A stretch of 64,000 nucleotides of DNA from an uncultured Candidatus Neoarthromitus sp. (GTDB taxonomy: Bacteria > Bacillota > Clostridia > Clostridiales > Clostridiaceae). The notes under the pieces were generated by a model. That model ran no database searches and had not been told where the DNA came from. It saw only the letters and a program-made list of their open reading frames with translations. How positions within the stretch are numbered: position 1 is the stretch's first letter; each line of letters begins with the position of its first letter. The stretch is taken from positions 1-64,000 of the forward strand of contig CALADQ010000009.1 in assembly GCA_937890765.1 (NCBI GenBank), written 5' to 3'. Position numbers and translations under genes: made by a program. Below are positions 42,959 through 51,627 of the stretch, in pieces.

Positions 42959-44122
42959 ATGGATCCTAATTTTTTAATTGAATTATGCTTAATTTTGGTT
43001 TTAACTAAATTTCTTGGGTCTATCACAAACAAACTCAAAATAACAAATGTTGTTGGCGCTTTAATAGCTGGTATAATTTTGGGTCCTTCAGTGTTAAAAG
43101 TTGTTTCATACGATACATTTTGGGAATACGCATCTCACATAGGTGTTATTTTATTGATGTTCAATGCAGGACTTGAAACAGATTTAGATCACATAAAAAA
43201 AGTTGGGCTATCATCATTTTTAATCGCTACGATGGGAGTTATTTTACCTCTTATTGTTGGATTTTCAATTGGGTATTTTATAATGAACCTATCGTATTTA
43301 GACAGTATATTTTTAGGAATTATTTTTACCCCTACGTCTGTTTCAATAACATCTCAAACATTGAAAGACTTGAAAGCATTTTCTTCAAAGTCAGGCTCTG
43401 CAATTATGGGTTCTGCAATTATAGATGATATTTTGGGTGTTTTCATATTGACTCTTTTTGGAGGATCTTTAGGACAAGAAGTTGAAATTAAAAGTGTGTT
43501 AATTGGACTAGCTTTGTTTTTTGTGTTTGCATATTTGCTTATAAAATTTTTGCCAACATTCGTAAACAATTTCAGCATAAGCAAAGAGCATAAACACAGA
43601 ATGCCACTTTATGCGCTAATTTTATGTTTTGCTATTTCATTTATAAGTGAAGAATTTTTTCACGTTACTTCAATAATAGGCGCATATTTGACAGGTATTG
43701 TTTTTTCAAAATACGTTTTTCAACACACTGTCTACAAGCAATTAAATTATTTGAGCTACTTTATTTTTTCGCCAATATTTTTCGCAAGCATAGGAATGCA
43801 AACAAAATTATCTTCTTTCAATAAAACAATAATTATATTTACAGTTATATTGTTTATTGGTGCTGCTTTAAGTAAATTTGTTGCTTGCTTCATAACATCA
43901 AAAATTTTGGGATATGAATTTTTGGACTCAGCAAAAATAGGAGTCGGTATGATTTCGCGGGGTGAAGTTGCTTTAATTATAATGAACATAGGTATTGCTA
44001 ATGGAATTTTAAAAGAATCTTTAGTTTCACCTCTCATAATTGTTGTAATTTTGACCACGATAATAACTCCAATTCTTTTGTCGAGTTTGTATAAAATAAA
44101 ACATTCTGTTAGGAATGCGTAA
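42959..44122 (+). CDS. CPA2-family cation/proton antiporter
   Basis: 387 residues from the ATG at 42959 (GAGGAGG six bases upstream; the in-frame GTG at 42944 overlaps the SD). It has about 12 membrane segments. Family features are GALIAGIILGPSVLKVV, MFNAGLETDLDHIKK, FTPTSVSITSQTL and the ion-binding pair of aspartates in GSAIIDDILGVF, as in NapA/KefB-type antiporters. Electrogenic Na+/H+ or K+/H+ exchange is likely. There is no C-terminal TrkA-N (RCK) domain, unlike KefB/KefC. It lies 21 bases after the LspA-like gene and probably shares its transcript. Confidence 0.9.
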   Translation: MDPNFLIELCLILVLTKFLGSITNKLKITNVVGALIAGIILGPSVLKVVSYDTFWEYASHIGVILLMFNAGLETDLDHIKKVGLSSFLIATMGVILPLIVGFSIGYFIMNLSYLDSIFLGIIFTPTSVSITSQTLKDLKAFSSKSGSAIMGSAIIDDILGVFILTLFGGSLGQEVEIKSVLIGLALFFVFAYLLIKFLPTFVNNFSISKEHKHRMPLYALILCFAISFISEEFFHVTSIIGAYLTGIVFSKYVFQHTVYKQLNYLSYFIFSPIFFASIGMQTKLSSFNKTIIIFTVILFIGAALSKFVACFITSKILGYEFLDSAKIGVGMISRGEVALIIMNIGIANGILKESLVSPLIIVVILTTIITPILLSSLYKIKHSVRNA

Positions 44123-44154
44123 AAGGCTGAACATTAAATTGTCCAGCCTTTTTA
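44121..44154. terminator. Bidirectional terminator
   Basis: AAAAGGCTG and CAGCCTTTTT with complementary inner bases form the hairpin between the converging antiporter and ATPase genes. Confidence 0.8.
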
Positions 44155-46569
44155 TAAGTTTATGATGTAAGCATTTCCTTTTAAAAATTCCACTTCTCTT
44201 TTTGTAGATACAAACAAAATAACTTGTCTATCCTTTGAATATTTTTCAAGAAGCATCAAAGCTTTTTTCATTCTACTGTCATCATAAGACAAAAATAAAT
44301 CATCTAAAATTAATGGAACTTCTCCCTTGTCTTCATAAATTAAATCCGCAATTGTAATTCTAAGTGCGAAATAAATTAAGTCCCACATCCCAACATTTAA
44401 AAATTCTATTCCCAATCTTTCTTTAACTAAAACAGAACCATCGCTTCCAACTCCACCACTTATTCTTCGCGTACTCAAAGAATCTTTATTCAGATATTTT
44501 ATTACATAATCTATTCTGCTAGAAATTTCAGATGAAAATGTTTCTTTTAGTTCATAATAAATATCCGTAACTTTATTTATATACATGTCTATGTTTATAA
44601 TTTTACTTTCCAAATATGAGATTGTGCCTTTTAAAGAATTTATTTCATCGTTTATTAAATTAACTTGATACTTATTGTTGTCATAATTTTTTAATTCACC
44701 TTTCAACAAACATATTTCAGTATCAATTTCTTTAAGCTCATTTTTCAAAAAAGTATATTCACTTTCTATTTGGGATTCAGTTTTAGAAACTCTAGTGTTT
44801 TCATATTCTTCAAGAGATTCCATTTCATTTATTAAATCGTATTTATTTCTATTGTTTAAAATATTTTTAAGCTCGTTCTTCTTAAGAGCTAATTCATTTT
44901 TCACACTTTCCCGGTGATTTAATTTAAATTCCAAATTATCGATAAAATTTTCAATATCTTGTATGTATAAATCTTCAAATCCAAATCTTTTTAGCATATC
45001 AAGAAGAATTTTCTCTTCCTTTTTGAAAGACTTAATAACGCTTGTATATGATAAATCTCCATCTTTAAATCTAAAACTCAATTCATCTAATTCATCTTCT
45101 ATTTTTTTTATGTTGTCCACATCTTTTTTAATTTTGTAGTAACTATAAGGATAAAGTTCATTTTCTATTTTAGAGATTTGGTTTTTAAGGTCATAAAATT
45201 TAGAAGCTTGGGAATCTACATTTTCCAAATCTTTATATTCTTTATACAATATTGAAACATACACAATCCCAACTAAAACTAACGAAGTTAAACTTATCAA
45301 AACAATCCCCATCTTATTTATATTTAACACTGGAGCGAATACAGTTATCAACAAACATAATAACAAAACAGACAAACAAACTTTCTTGTATCCCTTTTTC
45401 TGTTTGTTCTTTTTGAGCCTTGAGGAATTTTTATACTTGTTAAACAAATTTCCAAAACGACTATTGCCCTTTATTTTATCTATTTCCATATTTAAATTTT
45501 CAATTTTCTTAACCTTATCCGTATAAAAAAGCAAATTAGATTTTACAACAACATATTTATCAAGCTCACGATTTAAATATTCAAAACGTTCAAACACCTT
45601 GCACTCTTCATTAAAATCAAGCTTATTAACTTTCAAAACTTCTCTCTTACGCTCTTTATAAATTGAAACTCTCTGTTTAAGCTCGTCTATAAAATCTTTA
45701 GACAAATCTTCTCCATCAATTTTAGGAATGTCATCATCTATATTTTTAAAATCACTTTCTAGTTTATCAATTTCATCTTCTGTGCAACATAATTGGGAAA
45801 CCAAATTTTTAAGATTTATGTATTTAAAATATTTTCTACAAACTTCAACATTAGTAAAATTATTAATAAGTTGCTCTCTTCTCTTAATTAAAACATTCAA
45901 CCTATTTTCATCCAAAGAATTTAAATGAACAACCTCATTAGCTTGATTTAGCTTGTCCACCAATTTCGAATATTTTTCATAAAGCTCATTTAAATTCACA
46001 GAAACTTTTATATTTTTAATAACATCTTTCGCACTGTTAATTAATTCAACAGATCTATCAAACGAAAACCGATTATCGAAATTCTCTTTTATTTTTGAGA
46101 TATCGTTCATAAGTTTAGAGTCGCCGTTTAAAGAAACAAAATCATCTATATTTTTAACAAACATAGTTCTGTTGAAAGCTTCGAATCCTATATCCAAAAA
46201 AGTTTTTCCTGGTTGATCTAAGTTCAAATTAAAAATTTTTTCACCATCACAAACTCTCGTAACACTACTTGAATCTTGAACCTTGGAACTCCCGAAGGTT
46301 CTTTCGATAGAATATTCTACATTATTCTTTTCAATAACTAATTCTCCCTTAGTTCTCTCCATCGAGAAAGGAGAATATTTCCTCCTAAAAAAACTTTTCA
46401 ACACTTTTCTATCATTATCCATACCGTATAAAAAACAAACTATAAAATTTTGTATAATAGTTTTAACTTGCTTATTTTCAGTATAAATTATGTTAATTCC
46501 ATTTTCTAAAGAAATACTTTTATTACTTATAAGACCGAAATTATTTATATTAATTTTCTTAATTTTCAT
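44152..46569 (-). CDS. YhaN/SbcC-like coiled-coil ATPase, degenerate P-loop
   Basis: 805 residues. The start KKININNFGLISNKSI and the end are those of SMC/Rad50-like ATPases of the YhaN group. Two membrane segments lie in the middle (about 390-436), flanked by long coiled coils, as in Firmicutes YhaN. The Walker B block VPLILDDLFLSYDD (about 742-755) is intact. The P-loop position reads INIIYTENKQVKTII, lacking the usual glycines of GPNxxGKST, and the ABC signature is LNVGMWDLIYFAL instead of LSxGTxxQLYLAL. ATP binding is therefore doubtful. The usual partner, a YhaM/SbcD-type nuclease, is not adjacent. The SD is weak (AAGGA). Confidence 0.75.
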   Translation of the reverse strand: MKIKKININNFGLISNKSISLENGINIIYTENKQVKTIIQNFIVCFLYGMDNDRKVLKSFFRRKYSPFSMERTKGELVIEKNNVEYSIERTFGSSKVQDSSSVTRVCDGEKIFNLNLDQPGKTFLDIGFEAFNRTMFVKNIDDFVSLNGDSKLMNDISKIKENFDNRFSFDRSVELINSAKDVIKNIKVSVNLNELYEKYSKLVDKLNQANEVVHLNSLDENRLNVLIKRREQLINNFTNVEVCRKYFKYINLKNLVSQLCCTEDEIDKLESDFKNIDDDIPKIDGEDLSKDFIDELKQRVSIYKERKREVLKVNKLDFNEECKVFERFEYLNRELDKYVVVKSNLLFYTDKVKKIENLNMEIDKIKGNSRFGNLFNKYKNSSRLKKNKQKKGYKKVCLSVLLLCLLITVFAPVLNINKMGIVLISLTSLVLVGIVYVSILYKEYKDLENVDSQASKFYDLKNQISKIENELYPYSYYKIKKDVDNIKKIEDELDELSFRFKDGDLSYTSVIKSFKKEEKILLDMLKRFGFEDLYIQDIENFIDNLEFKLNHRESVKNELALKKNELKNILNNRNKYDLINEMESLEEYENTRVSKTESQIESEYTFLKNELKEIDTEICLLKGELKNYDNNKYQVNLINDEINSLKGTISYLESKIINIDMYINKVTDIYYELKETFSSEISSRIDYVIKYLNKDSLSTRRISGGVGSDGSVLVKERLGIEFLNVGMWDLIYFALRITIADLIYEDKGEVPLILDDLFLSYDDSRMKKALMLLEKYSKDRQVILFVSTKREVEFLKGNAYIINL

Positions 46570-46690
46570 AGAGTTACACGTCCTTGATAAAAGCTAAATT
46601 ATCTATTTAAAATTTAAAATCTAAAATACAAAAAAATTCCAAAATGTTACATTAATACTATATATTAATAAATTTTATATTGCAATATCA

Positions 46691-46724
46691 AAGAAAAAAA
46701 AGCTATCACTTAAAAGCAATAGCT
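46691..46724 (-). terminator. Terminator after the carboxypeptidase gene
   Basis: On the minus strand, AGCTATTGCTT pairs with AAGTGATAGCT (11 bp, two G-U pairs), followed by eight T. Confidence 0.85.
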
Positions 46725-46733
46725 CATTTATTT

Positions 46734-47987
46734 TCACCAAATCCTTTTATTTTTTTTAGGTCTAAATATTTTTAGTATCAAGAATATAAAAACCCCAACA
46801 ACTAAAATAAACAAAATTATCACAAGAACATAAATCAAAATATTATCAAATATTATTCCTTTCATGTTCGCATAAACGTTGTATGATTTTTCATATTCCC
46901 CAATCGTAATTTTAAATTTACCTACTGGCTTACTTCCATTTGTAAAAATATTTATATTATCCTTAGCAGTAATTTCAGTTTTTAAATTTTCCCTATTAAA
47001 ATCATTATCATAAATATAAATGTCTTCTTTAAATTCTATTGGAACAGATTCAACTTTCTCTGGACCAAAAAATCCAAACAATTTATATTTTAAATCTAAG
47101 TAACGAGAATAATCTTGACCTTTTGGAATAAAAACGGTTTTTTCTTTTGTCTTAGCTACTTCCATAAGGTTGAGCATATCTTTAAAAACATATGTATCTT
47201 CAGAATCATAAACCGACTTTAAAACGCAAATTATATAAGTCTTTCCATTAAGCTCAAATGCTCCAACTAAATTCCTACCTGCTCTTGATGTGTATCCCGT
47301 CTTTCCTCCAATCATACCTTCTGTTCCCAATAATTTATTGGAATTTTCATAAACTATAAGAGAACCATCTGGAAGAGTCACGGTGGTTTTTTCAATTCTC
47401 ATAACCTCCCTTATCCAATCGTACTTTAAGGCCTCTTTCAAGAGAATTGTCAAATCATAAGCCGTAGAATAATGTTGATCATCATGAAGACCAACTGCAT
47501 TCACAAAGTGCGTATTTTTAATTCCCAATTCTTTGAGCTTATCATTCATTAACTGCTCAAAACTTTTATTTAACATTTGAGAAATGTTATCTGCTACAAC
47601 TTGCGCCATATCATTTGCAGAAAATATTAAAATTGATTTCATAACGAAATCAGCACTAAGCTCTTGCCCAACTTCCATAGGATAATAATTTAAATTAATG
47701 GAATACTCGGGCATTTGTTTTGCAGATTCCGTAAATAGAAGAGTATCATTGGGCTTTTTATTTTCTGCCAACAAAATCGCCGTAATAAGTTTAGTTACAC
47801 TTGCTGGATACATTTTTTCATTAACATTTTTCCCTAATATAACTTCATTAGTTTCACCATCTATTACAACGTAAGCTTCGCCATAAATTTTAGGCATAAC
47901 AGAAATATTTTCTTGGGCATTGACACTTATAAAATTACTAAAAATTATATTTAACGATAAAATTAAACTCAAAAAAATTTTAAACAT
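46734..47987 (-). CDS. dacF: Serine-type D-Ala-D-Ala carboxypeptidase
   Basis: 417 residues from the ATG at 47987; GGGGG is six bases upstream, while the ATG two codons earlier touches the SD. It is a low-molecular-mass penicillin-binding protein (family S11) that trims peptidoglycan stem peptides. The signal peptide is followed by the three active-site motifs: SVTK (in YPASVTKLITAIL, about 62-74), SAND (about 124) and KTG (in GGKTGYTSRAGRN, about 228). The C-terminal beta domain is followed by a membrane helix and a basic tail (KIFRPKKNKR), giving membrane anchoring. The specific symbol is a best guess among DacA/DacF types. Confidence 0.9.
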   Translation of the reverse strand: MFKIFLSLILSLNIIFSNFISVNAQENISVMPKIYGEAYVVIDGETNEVILGKNVNEKMYPASVTKLITAILLAENKKPNDTLLFTESAKQMPEYSINLNYYPMEVGQELSADFVMKSILIFSANDMAQVVADNISQMLNKSFEQLMNDKLKELGIKNTHFVNAVGLHDDQHYSTAYDLTILLKEALKYDWIREVMRIEKTTVTLPDGSLIVYENSNKLLGTEGMIGGKTGYTSRAGRNLVGAFELNGKTYIICVLKSVYDSEDTYVFKDMLNLMEVAKTKEKTVFIPKGQDYSRYLDLKYKLFGFFGPEKVESVPIEFKEDIYIYDNDFNRENLKTEITAKDNINIFTNGSKPVGKFKITIGEYEKSYNVYANMKGIIFDNILIYVLVIILFILVVGVFIFLILKIFRPKKNKRIW

Positions 47988-48030
47988 TCTCATCCCCCAA
48001 AAATTATCAAATTAAATGATTAAAATTAAT

Positions 48031-48798
48031 TTAACCTTTCTTATTTATTACATTTTTCCGTACAAAATAATCAAAATCTTTTTCGGTTATTTCCTCTAAT
48101 GTTTTAAATTTATATCCCAATTCCTTAGCCTTCACAATTATATCTCTTATAGAATTCACAGTATTTATATTTCCATAACCATCATGCAAAAGCACAATTG
48201 CTTTTGATTTATTATTCAACTGACTTATTGTAGAGCTAAATATGGTTTCTGAATTTTGGGGAACTCTTTCGGCATCCAAACCATAAACATTCCACTCTAT
48301 AAAATAACATTTATCATCTAAAAATTTTTCACGAATTTCATTTAACACATTATCTTTCAAAAGCTCATTATTAACTCCACCAGGAAATCTAACAAAATTA
48401 ATTGGCTCTCTAGTTACAACATTTTTAATTTTATCTTTACAAATATTAAGATCGTTAAAATAATCCAATGAAGTTTTGTAAATCTGTCTGTAATTATGAG
48501 TATTTGTGTGAGGCAAAATACACATTCCGGATTCTTCAATTTTTTTTAAAACGTCTTTATATATTTCAACTTGATTTCCAATTACAAAAAAACTTGCTTT
48601 AACATTTTCTTGATTTAAAATATCTAAAATTTTCAGAGTATTAGGACTAGGTCCATCATCAAAAGTCAAATAAATTACTTTTTCATCAACACAACATAAA
48701 TACTTTTTAGATTCGCTTTCATTTTCAAAAGAATTTGCGAAACTTGGCTTCATAATTATAACACATATTAACATAAATACTAAAAATTTTTTCAACAT
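48031..48798 (-). CDS. Polysaccharide deacetylase, NodB domain
   Basis: 255 residues from the ATG at 48798, five bases after GGAGAAG. A signal peptide (MLKKFLVFMLICVIIMKPSFA) is followed by a NodB domain: TFDDGPSPNT (catalytic base and metal Asp), HTNTH (metal histidines), RFPGGVNN (where most family members have RPPYG) and IVLLHDGYG near the end. The catalytic residues are kept. Such proteins remove N-acetyl groups from peptidoglycan (lysozyme resistance) or act in sporulation (PdaA type). The gene follows the carboxypeptidase gene order and strand (43 bases apart), and both act on the cell wall outside the membrane. Confidence 0.9.
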   Translation of the reverse strand: MLKKFLVFMLICVIIMKPSFANSFENESESKKYLCCVDEKVIYLTFDDGPSPNTLKILDILNQENVKASFFVIGNQVEIYKDVLKKIEESGMCILPHTNTHNYRQIYKTSLDYFNDLNICKDKIKNVVTREPINFVRFPGGVNNELLKDNVLNEIREKFLDDKCYFIEWNVYGLDAERVPQNSETIFSSTISQLNNKSKAIVLLHDGYGNINTVNSIRDIIVKAKELGYKFKTLEEITEKDFDYFVRKNVINKKG

Positions 48799-48867
48799 CA
48801 AAACTTCTCCATTCAAATTTGGTAATCTTTTATAATCTTTCCATGTTAAGACAAAAATATTTCAAAA

Positions 48868-48898
48868 AACAAAAAAACGCTTAAAATTTTAAGCGTTT
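48868..48898 (-). terminator. Terminator overlapping the stop of the 48889 gene
   Basis: A 24-base perfect palindrome, AAACGCTTAAAA with TTTTAAGCGTTT, is followed by a T-run on the minus strand. The last codons of the 118-residue protein are inside it. Confidence 0.85.
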
Positions 48899-49245
48899 AA
48901 ATCAATCATTATAAAAATTAATTCTCTACCTATTCCATTAACAATTCCAAAATAAATACTCACATTCTCATCTTCAAAATTAAACTCTTTAACATTTTCA
49001 TTTAAAATTTTATGTAGAAATAATTTAAAATCATTCATAGGAAAATTCCAATTTTTATTCATTTCCAAATTCTCAATGAACAGAATAAATTTCTCTTCAT
49101 CATTTTTATCAAACAATTTTGAATCAATAAAAATAGCTAAACGTTTAATCTTATTGTAATTGAAAGTTAAATTCATCGTAAATGATTTGTAGTATATATT
49201 ACAAAACTCTTCCGTTATTTCATATTTTAATTTTATATCTGTCAT
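48889..49245 (-). CDS. Protein of unknown function, 118 residues
   Basis: A soluble, acidic protein without signal peptide or membrane segment. It alternates strands and helices (RLAIFIDSKLF, EEKFILFIENLE, VSIYFGIVNGIGRELIFIM). I recognise no family. Its ATG has no SD of its own, but it overlaps the end of the 40-codon frame at 49220-49342, which has an excellent SD, so it may be made by translational coupling. Alternatively, the two are parts of one gene disrupted by a frameshift. The transcript ends in the palindromic terminator. Confidence 0.55.
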   Translation of the reverse strand: MTDIKLKYEITEEFCNIYYKSFTMNLTFNYNKIKRLAIFIDSKLFDKNDEEKFILFIENLEMNKNWNFPMNDFKLFLHKILNENVKEFNFEDENVSIYFGIVNGIGRELIFIMIDLNA

Positions 49246-49342
49246 CTAATTTTTTAAATTTTTCAATATCAATTATTTTATTTAAAAAATTTCTGTCCTT
49301 ATTCAAAAATAAATTTCTACTTTCTCTATACTGTGAATTCAA
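49220..49342 (-). CDS. Possible small ORF, 40 residues
   Basis: A TTG start at 49342 lies eight bases after AGGAGGTG. The frame codes 40 residues (start MNSQYRESRNLF, end DDRYKIKI), Lys/Asn/Arg-rich and helical, and stops after the ATG of the next gene (26-base overlap). Nearby ATG frames end after seven codons. The strong SD and overlap favour a real, coupled ORF; short length and A/T-rich sequence make chance possible. Confidence 0.4.
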   Translation of the reverse strand: MNSQYRESRNLFLNKDRNFLNKIIDIEKFKKLDDRYKIKI

Positions 49343-49590
49343 CCTTCATACACCTCCTACGTAAATAACTATGACTATCACTATATTTTCAAAGTTAAAT
49401 ATATGTTACTTAAAAATTTTTATTACACAATATAGCATATTATGTACATTTTTTTAATTTTTAAACATTCGTTTAACTAGAAATGAATAAATAAAATAAT
49501 TTATTTAAATTTTTAATTTTACACTTATTGTATAAAAATTTAATAGAATGAAATAAATTATATATATTTAAAATCATAGGAGTAATACAA

Positions 49591-49725
49591 ATGAAAACTT
49601 GTTACTGCTGTAGCAATACAGTTTCAAACGTTGTAAGTTTACCTTATTTTAATTTTGGCTTATGCGATTTTTGTACAAGCAATTATTATAAGTTCGTAAA
49701 AATTATAAATTTTTTTGATAAATAA
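49591..49725 (+). CDS. Cys-rich microprotein, possible zinc knuckle
   Basis: 44 residues, with AGGAG eight bases before the ATG and a strong terminator right after the stop. It has the cysteine pattern CYCC near the start and CDFC at residues 25-28, enough for a four-cysteine zinc site, then a helical basic end (NYYKFVKIINFF). It has no signal peptide. It sits between the 40-codon frame (opposite strand) and tRNA-Trp. The family is unknown. The complete expression unit (SD, stop, terminator) makes it a likely gene. Confidence 0.65.
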   Translation: MKTCYCCSNTVSNVVSLPYFNFGLCDFCTSNYYKFVKIINFFDK

Positions 49726-49726
49726 A

Positions 49727-49751
49727 AAAGGGACGCAAATGCGTCCCTTTT
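49727..49751. terminator. Terminator after the Cys-rich microprotein and tRNA-Trp
   Basis: AAAAGGGACGCA and TGCGTCCCTTTT form a 12-bp perfect stem with one base between the arms as written, so the effective loop opens a few inner pairs. T-runs lie on both sides, and it can end both the plus-strand microprotein and the minus-strand tRNA. Confidence 0.8.
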
Positions 49752-49764
49752 CAGTTTTAAGAAA

Positions 49765-49840
49765 TGGCAGGGGCAGCAGGACTTGAACCCGCAACCAACG
49801 GTTTTGGAGACCGCTACTCTACCAATTGAGCTATACCCCT
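49765..49840 (-). tRNA. trnW: tRNA-Trp (anticodon CCA)
   Basis: The minus strand folds as a full cloverleaf: acceptor AGGGGTA with TGCCCCT, D-arm AGCTCAATTGGTAGAGTA, anticodon loop CTCCAAA (anticodon CCA) and T-arm with GGTTCAAGTCC. The CCA end is encoded in the DNA. This decodes UGG as tryptophan. Confidence 0.97.
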
Positions 49841-49993
49841 AAATACGTCTAAGATTATACTATACAAAATTAAAAAAATCAATAATTAAATTTTCAAATT
49901 ACAAATACATAAAACTATTTTTCAAACATTATTTACACATAAAACAAAAATAATTAAAATTGTTTATGTAATTTTCTGAAATGAGGTGTTTAG

Positions 49994-50479
49994 TTGAAAT
50001 ACACTCTATATTTGAAAAATGTTGAAGAAACTATTCTTTTAGGAAAAATTATCGGAGGTTTTGTAAATTCAAAATTTTCATTAGCATTAGATGGAGATTT
50101 AGGTTGCGGAAAAACTCATTTCACTAAAGGCTTAGCTTTAGGTTTAAACATAAATCAAAACATAACAAGTCCAACATTCACATTAATAAATGAATATTAC
50201 AGCGGACGTTTAAATTTATATCATTTCGATGTTTATAGGTTAAAATCAATTGATGAATTGTACATGATAGGCTTTGAAGAATATTTAAAATATAATGGCG
50301 TGATTGTAATCGAATGGGCATCTTTGATAAAAAAATTTCTTCTATGCGATTTTAATTACATAAACATTTATAAAATTAATTCCGATGATGAACAAAGAAA
50401 ATTTGATTTCGATTTTTGTGAAAAAGACTCAAAAATATTAGAACAAACCATAAAAATTTTTGAAGGAGGCGTTAAATGA
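49994..50479 (+). CDS. tsaE: tRNA t6A biosynthesis ATPase TsaE
   Basis: 161 residues from a TTG with GAGGTG five bases upstream. It is part of the complex that makes threonylcarbamoyl-adenosine at position 37 of ANN-decoding tRNAs. The P-loop GDLGCGKTHFTKGLA (about 34-48), SPTFTLINEY and HFDVYRL are all family hallmarks. Its end overlaps tsaB by four bases (ATGA). With tsaB it covers two parts of the complex; tsaD and tsaC are not in the window. Confidence 0.95.
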   Translation: MKYTLYLKNVEETILLGKIIGGFVNSKFSLALDGDLGCGKTHFTKGLALGLNINQNITSPTFTLINEYYSGRLNLYHFDVYRLKSIDELYMIGFEEYLKYNGVIVIEWASLIKKFLLCDFNYINIYKINSDDEQRKFDFDFCEKDSKILEQTIKIFEGGVK

Positions 50480-51180
50480 AACTTTTAACTTTAGATACAA
50501 ACACTAGTTTAATGAGCTGTTGCATTACTGAAAACGAAAATTTAATTTCAGAATTAAACATATTTAATTTTAAAAATCACTCAATAAACTCAATAAGCAC
50601 AATAGATTCTGTAATTAAAAATTCTAATTTGAATCTTCAAGATATAGATGGATTTGTTTTGTCCAAAGGGCCTGGAAGTTTTACAGGATTAAGAATTGCC
50701 TTTTCAATAATTAAAGCTTTTTCATTTTCTTTAAACAAGCCTATGATTTCAATTTCTTCATTAGATTGTTTGGGATTTAGGGAAAATTTTAACGGAATAG
50801 TTTGTGCAATTATGGATGCTTTAAGAAATGAAATTTATGTAAATTCTTTTTCAAGCAAAGATGAAATTGTAAAAAATAATTTTGAAGGAAATATTGTTCA
50901 CATTGACAATTTGAAAAAATATTTAAATGAAAAACACCAAAATGCAAATGAAATTTTGTTTTGTGGAAGTGACTGCGAAAAATTTGAAATTCAAATTAAA
51001 TCACAATTTCCAAAAGCATTTATAAATAAAAAGCCCTCAACCGCTTATGATTATGCACTTTTAGGTTTTGAAAAATTTAAACTCAATTTATTTGACGATG
51101 TTTTTTCATCTTCTCCAAATTACATAAGAGTATCTCAAGCTCAAGAAAATTTAATTTTGAAAAATAATAATTTGACATGA
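50476..51180 (+). CDS. tsaB: tRNA t6A biosynthesis protein TsaB
   Basis: 234 residues, of the Gcp-like ASKHA fold without full catalytic residues; it scaffolds TsaD and TsaE. The start LTLDTNTSLMSCCI and the conserved VLSKGPGSFTGLRIAFS (about 63-79) identify it. The GGAGG inside tsaE gives its SD. It overlaps rimI by four bases. Confidence 0.93.
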   Translation: MKLLTLDTNTSLMSCCITENENLISELNIFNFKNHSINSISTIDSVIKNSNLNLQDIDGFVLSKGPGSFTGLRIAFSIIKAFSFSLNKPMISISSLDCLGFRENFNGIVCAIMDALRNEIYVNSFSSKDEIVKNNFEGNIVHIDNLKKYLNEKHQNANEILFCGSDCEKFEIQIKSQFPKAFINKKPSTAYDYALLGFEKFKLNLFDDVFSSSPNYIRVSQAQENLILKNNNLT

Positions 51181-51614
51181 TAAACGTGAGAACTGCGTTA
51201 TACGAAGATTTGAACAAAATATATGAGATAAGCAAAGATTCATTTTCAAACTCGTGGAGTTTTAATTCTTATGAAGAAGATTTTAAAAACATATTTTCAA
51301 AATATTTTGTAATAACAATAAACAATTTAATTGTTGGATTTTTAAGTTCCTGGATAATTTTAGATGAAATAAACATAACAAATTTATCAATCGAAAAAAA
51401 TTTTAGAGGAAAAGGTTTGTCAAAAATATTATTAGGAAATTTTTTAAAGATTTACAAAAATCACGAAATATTTTTAGAAGTGCGAATATCAAATAAAATT
51501 GCAAAAAATTTATATAAGAAGTTCTCTTTTGAAGAGGTGTACATTAGGAAAAATTATTACAAAAATCCAATTGAAGATGCTATCATAATGAAAAATTCTA
51601 GGAAATATTCCTAG
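51177..51614 (+). CDS. rimI: RimI-like N-acetyltransferase
   Basis: 145 residues, a GNAT-fold acetyltransferase. The acetyl-CoA loop FRGKGLSKILL follows NLSIEKN, and the C-terminal strand FSFEEVYIRKNYY follows. Its position after tsaB is the usual place of rimI, whose E. coli form acetylates ribosomal protein bS18. The substrate in Firmicutes is less certain. Its last codons and stop lie in a palindromic terminator shared with the converging ribU-like gene (17-base overlap). Confidence 0.85.
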   Translation: MINVRTALYEDLNKIYEISKDSFSNSWSFNSYEEDFKNIFSKYFVITINNLIVGFLSSWIILDEINITNLSIEKNFRGKGLSKILLGNFLKIYKNHEIFLEVRISNKIAKNLYKKFSFEEVYIRKNYYKNPIEDAIIMKNSRKYS

Positions 51615-51627
51615 AATTTATTTTTTT
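51594..51627. terminator. Bidirectional terminator overlapping both stop codons
   Basis: The palindrome AATTCTAGGAA/TTCCTAGAATT (with ATA between) spans 51594-51618 and is followed by TTTATTTTTTT on the plus side. It holds the stop codons of rimI (TAG at 51612) and of the opposite gene (complement of CTA at 51598). Confidence 0.85.

Noticed and set aside
49591..49725. Cys-rich microprotein as the glycocin substrate of the SunS-like enzyme
   Set aside because: It lacks a leader with a double-glycine or similar cleavage site, lies more than 11 kb away, and no peptide transporter or thiol oxidase is adjacent to either gene.
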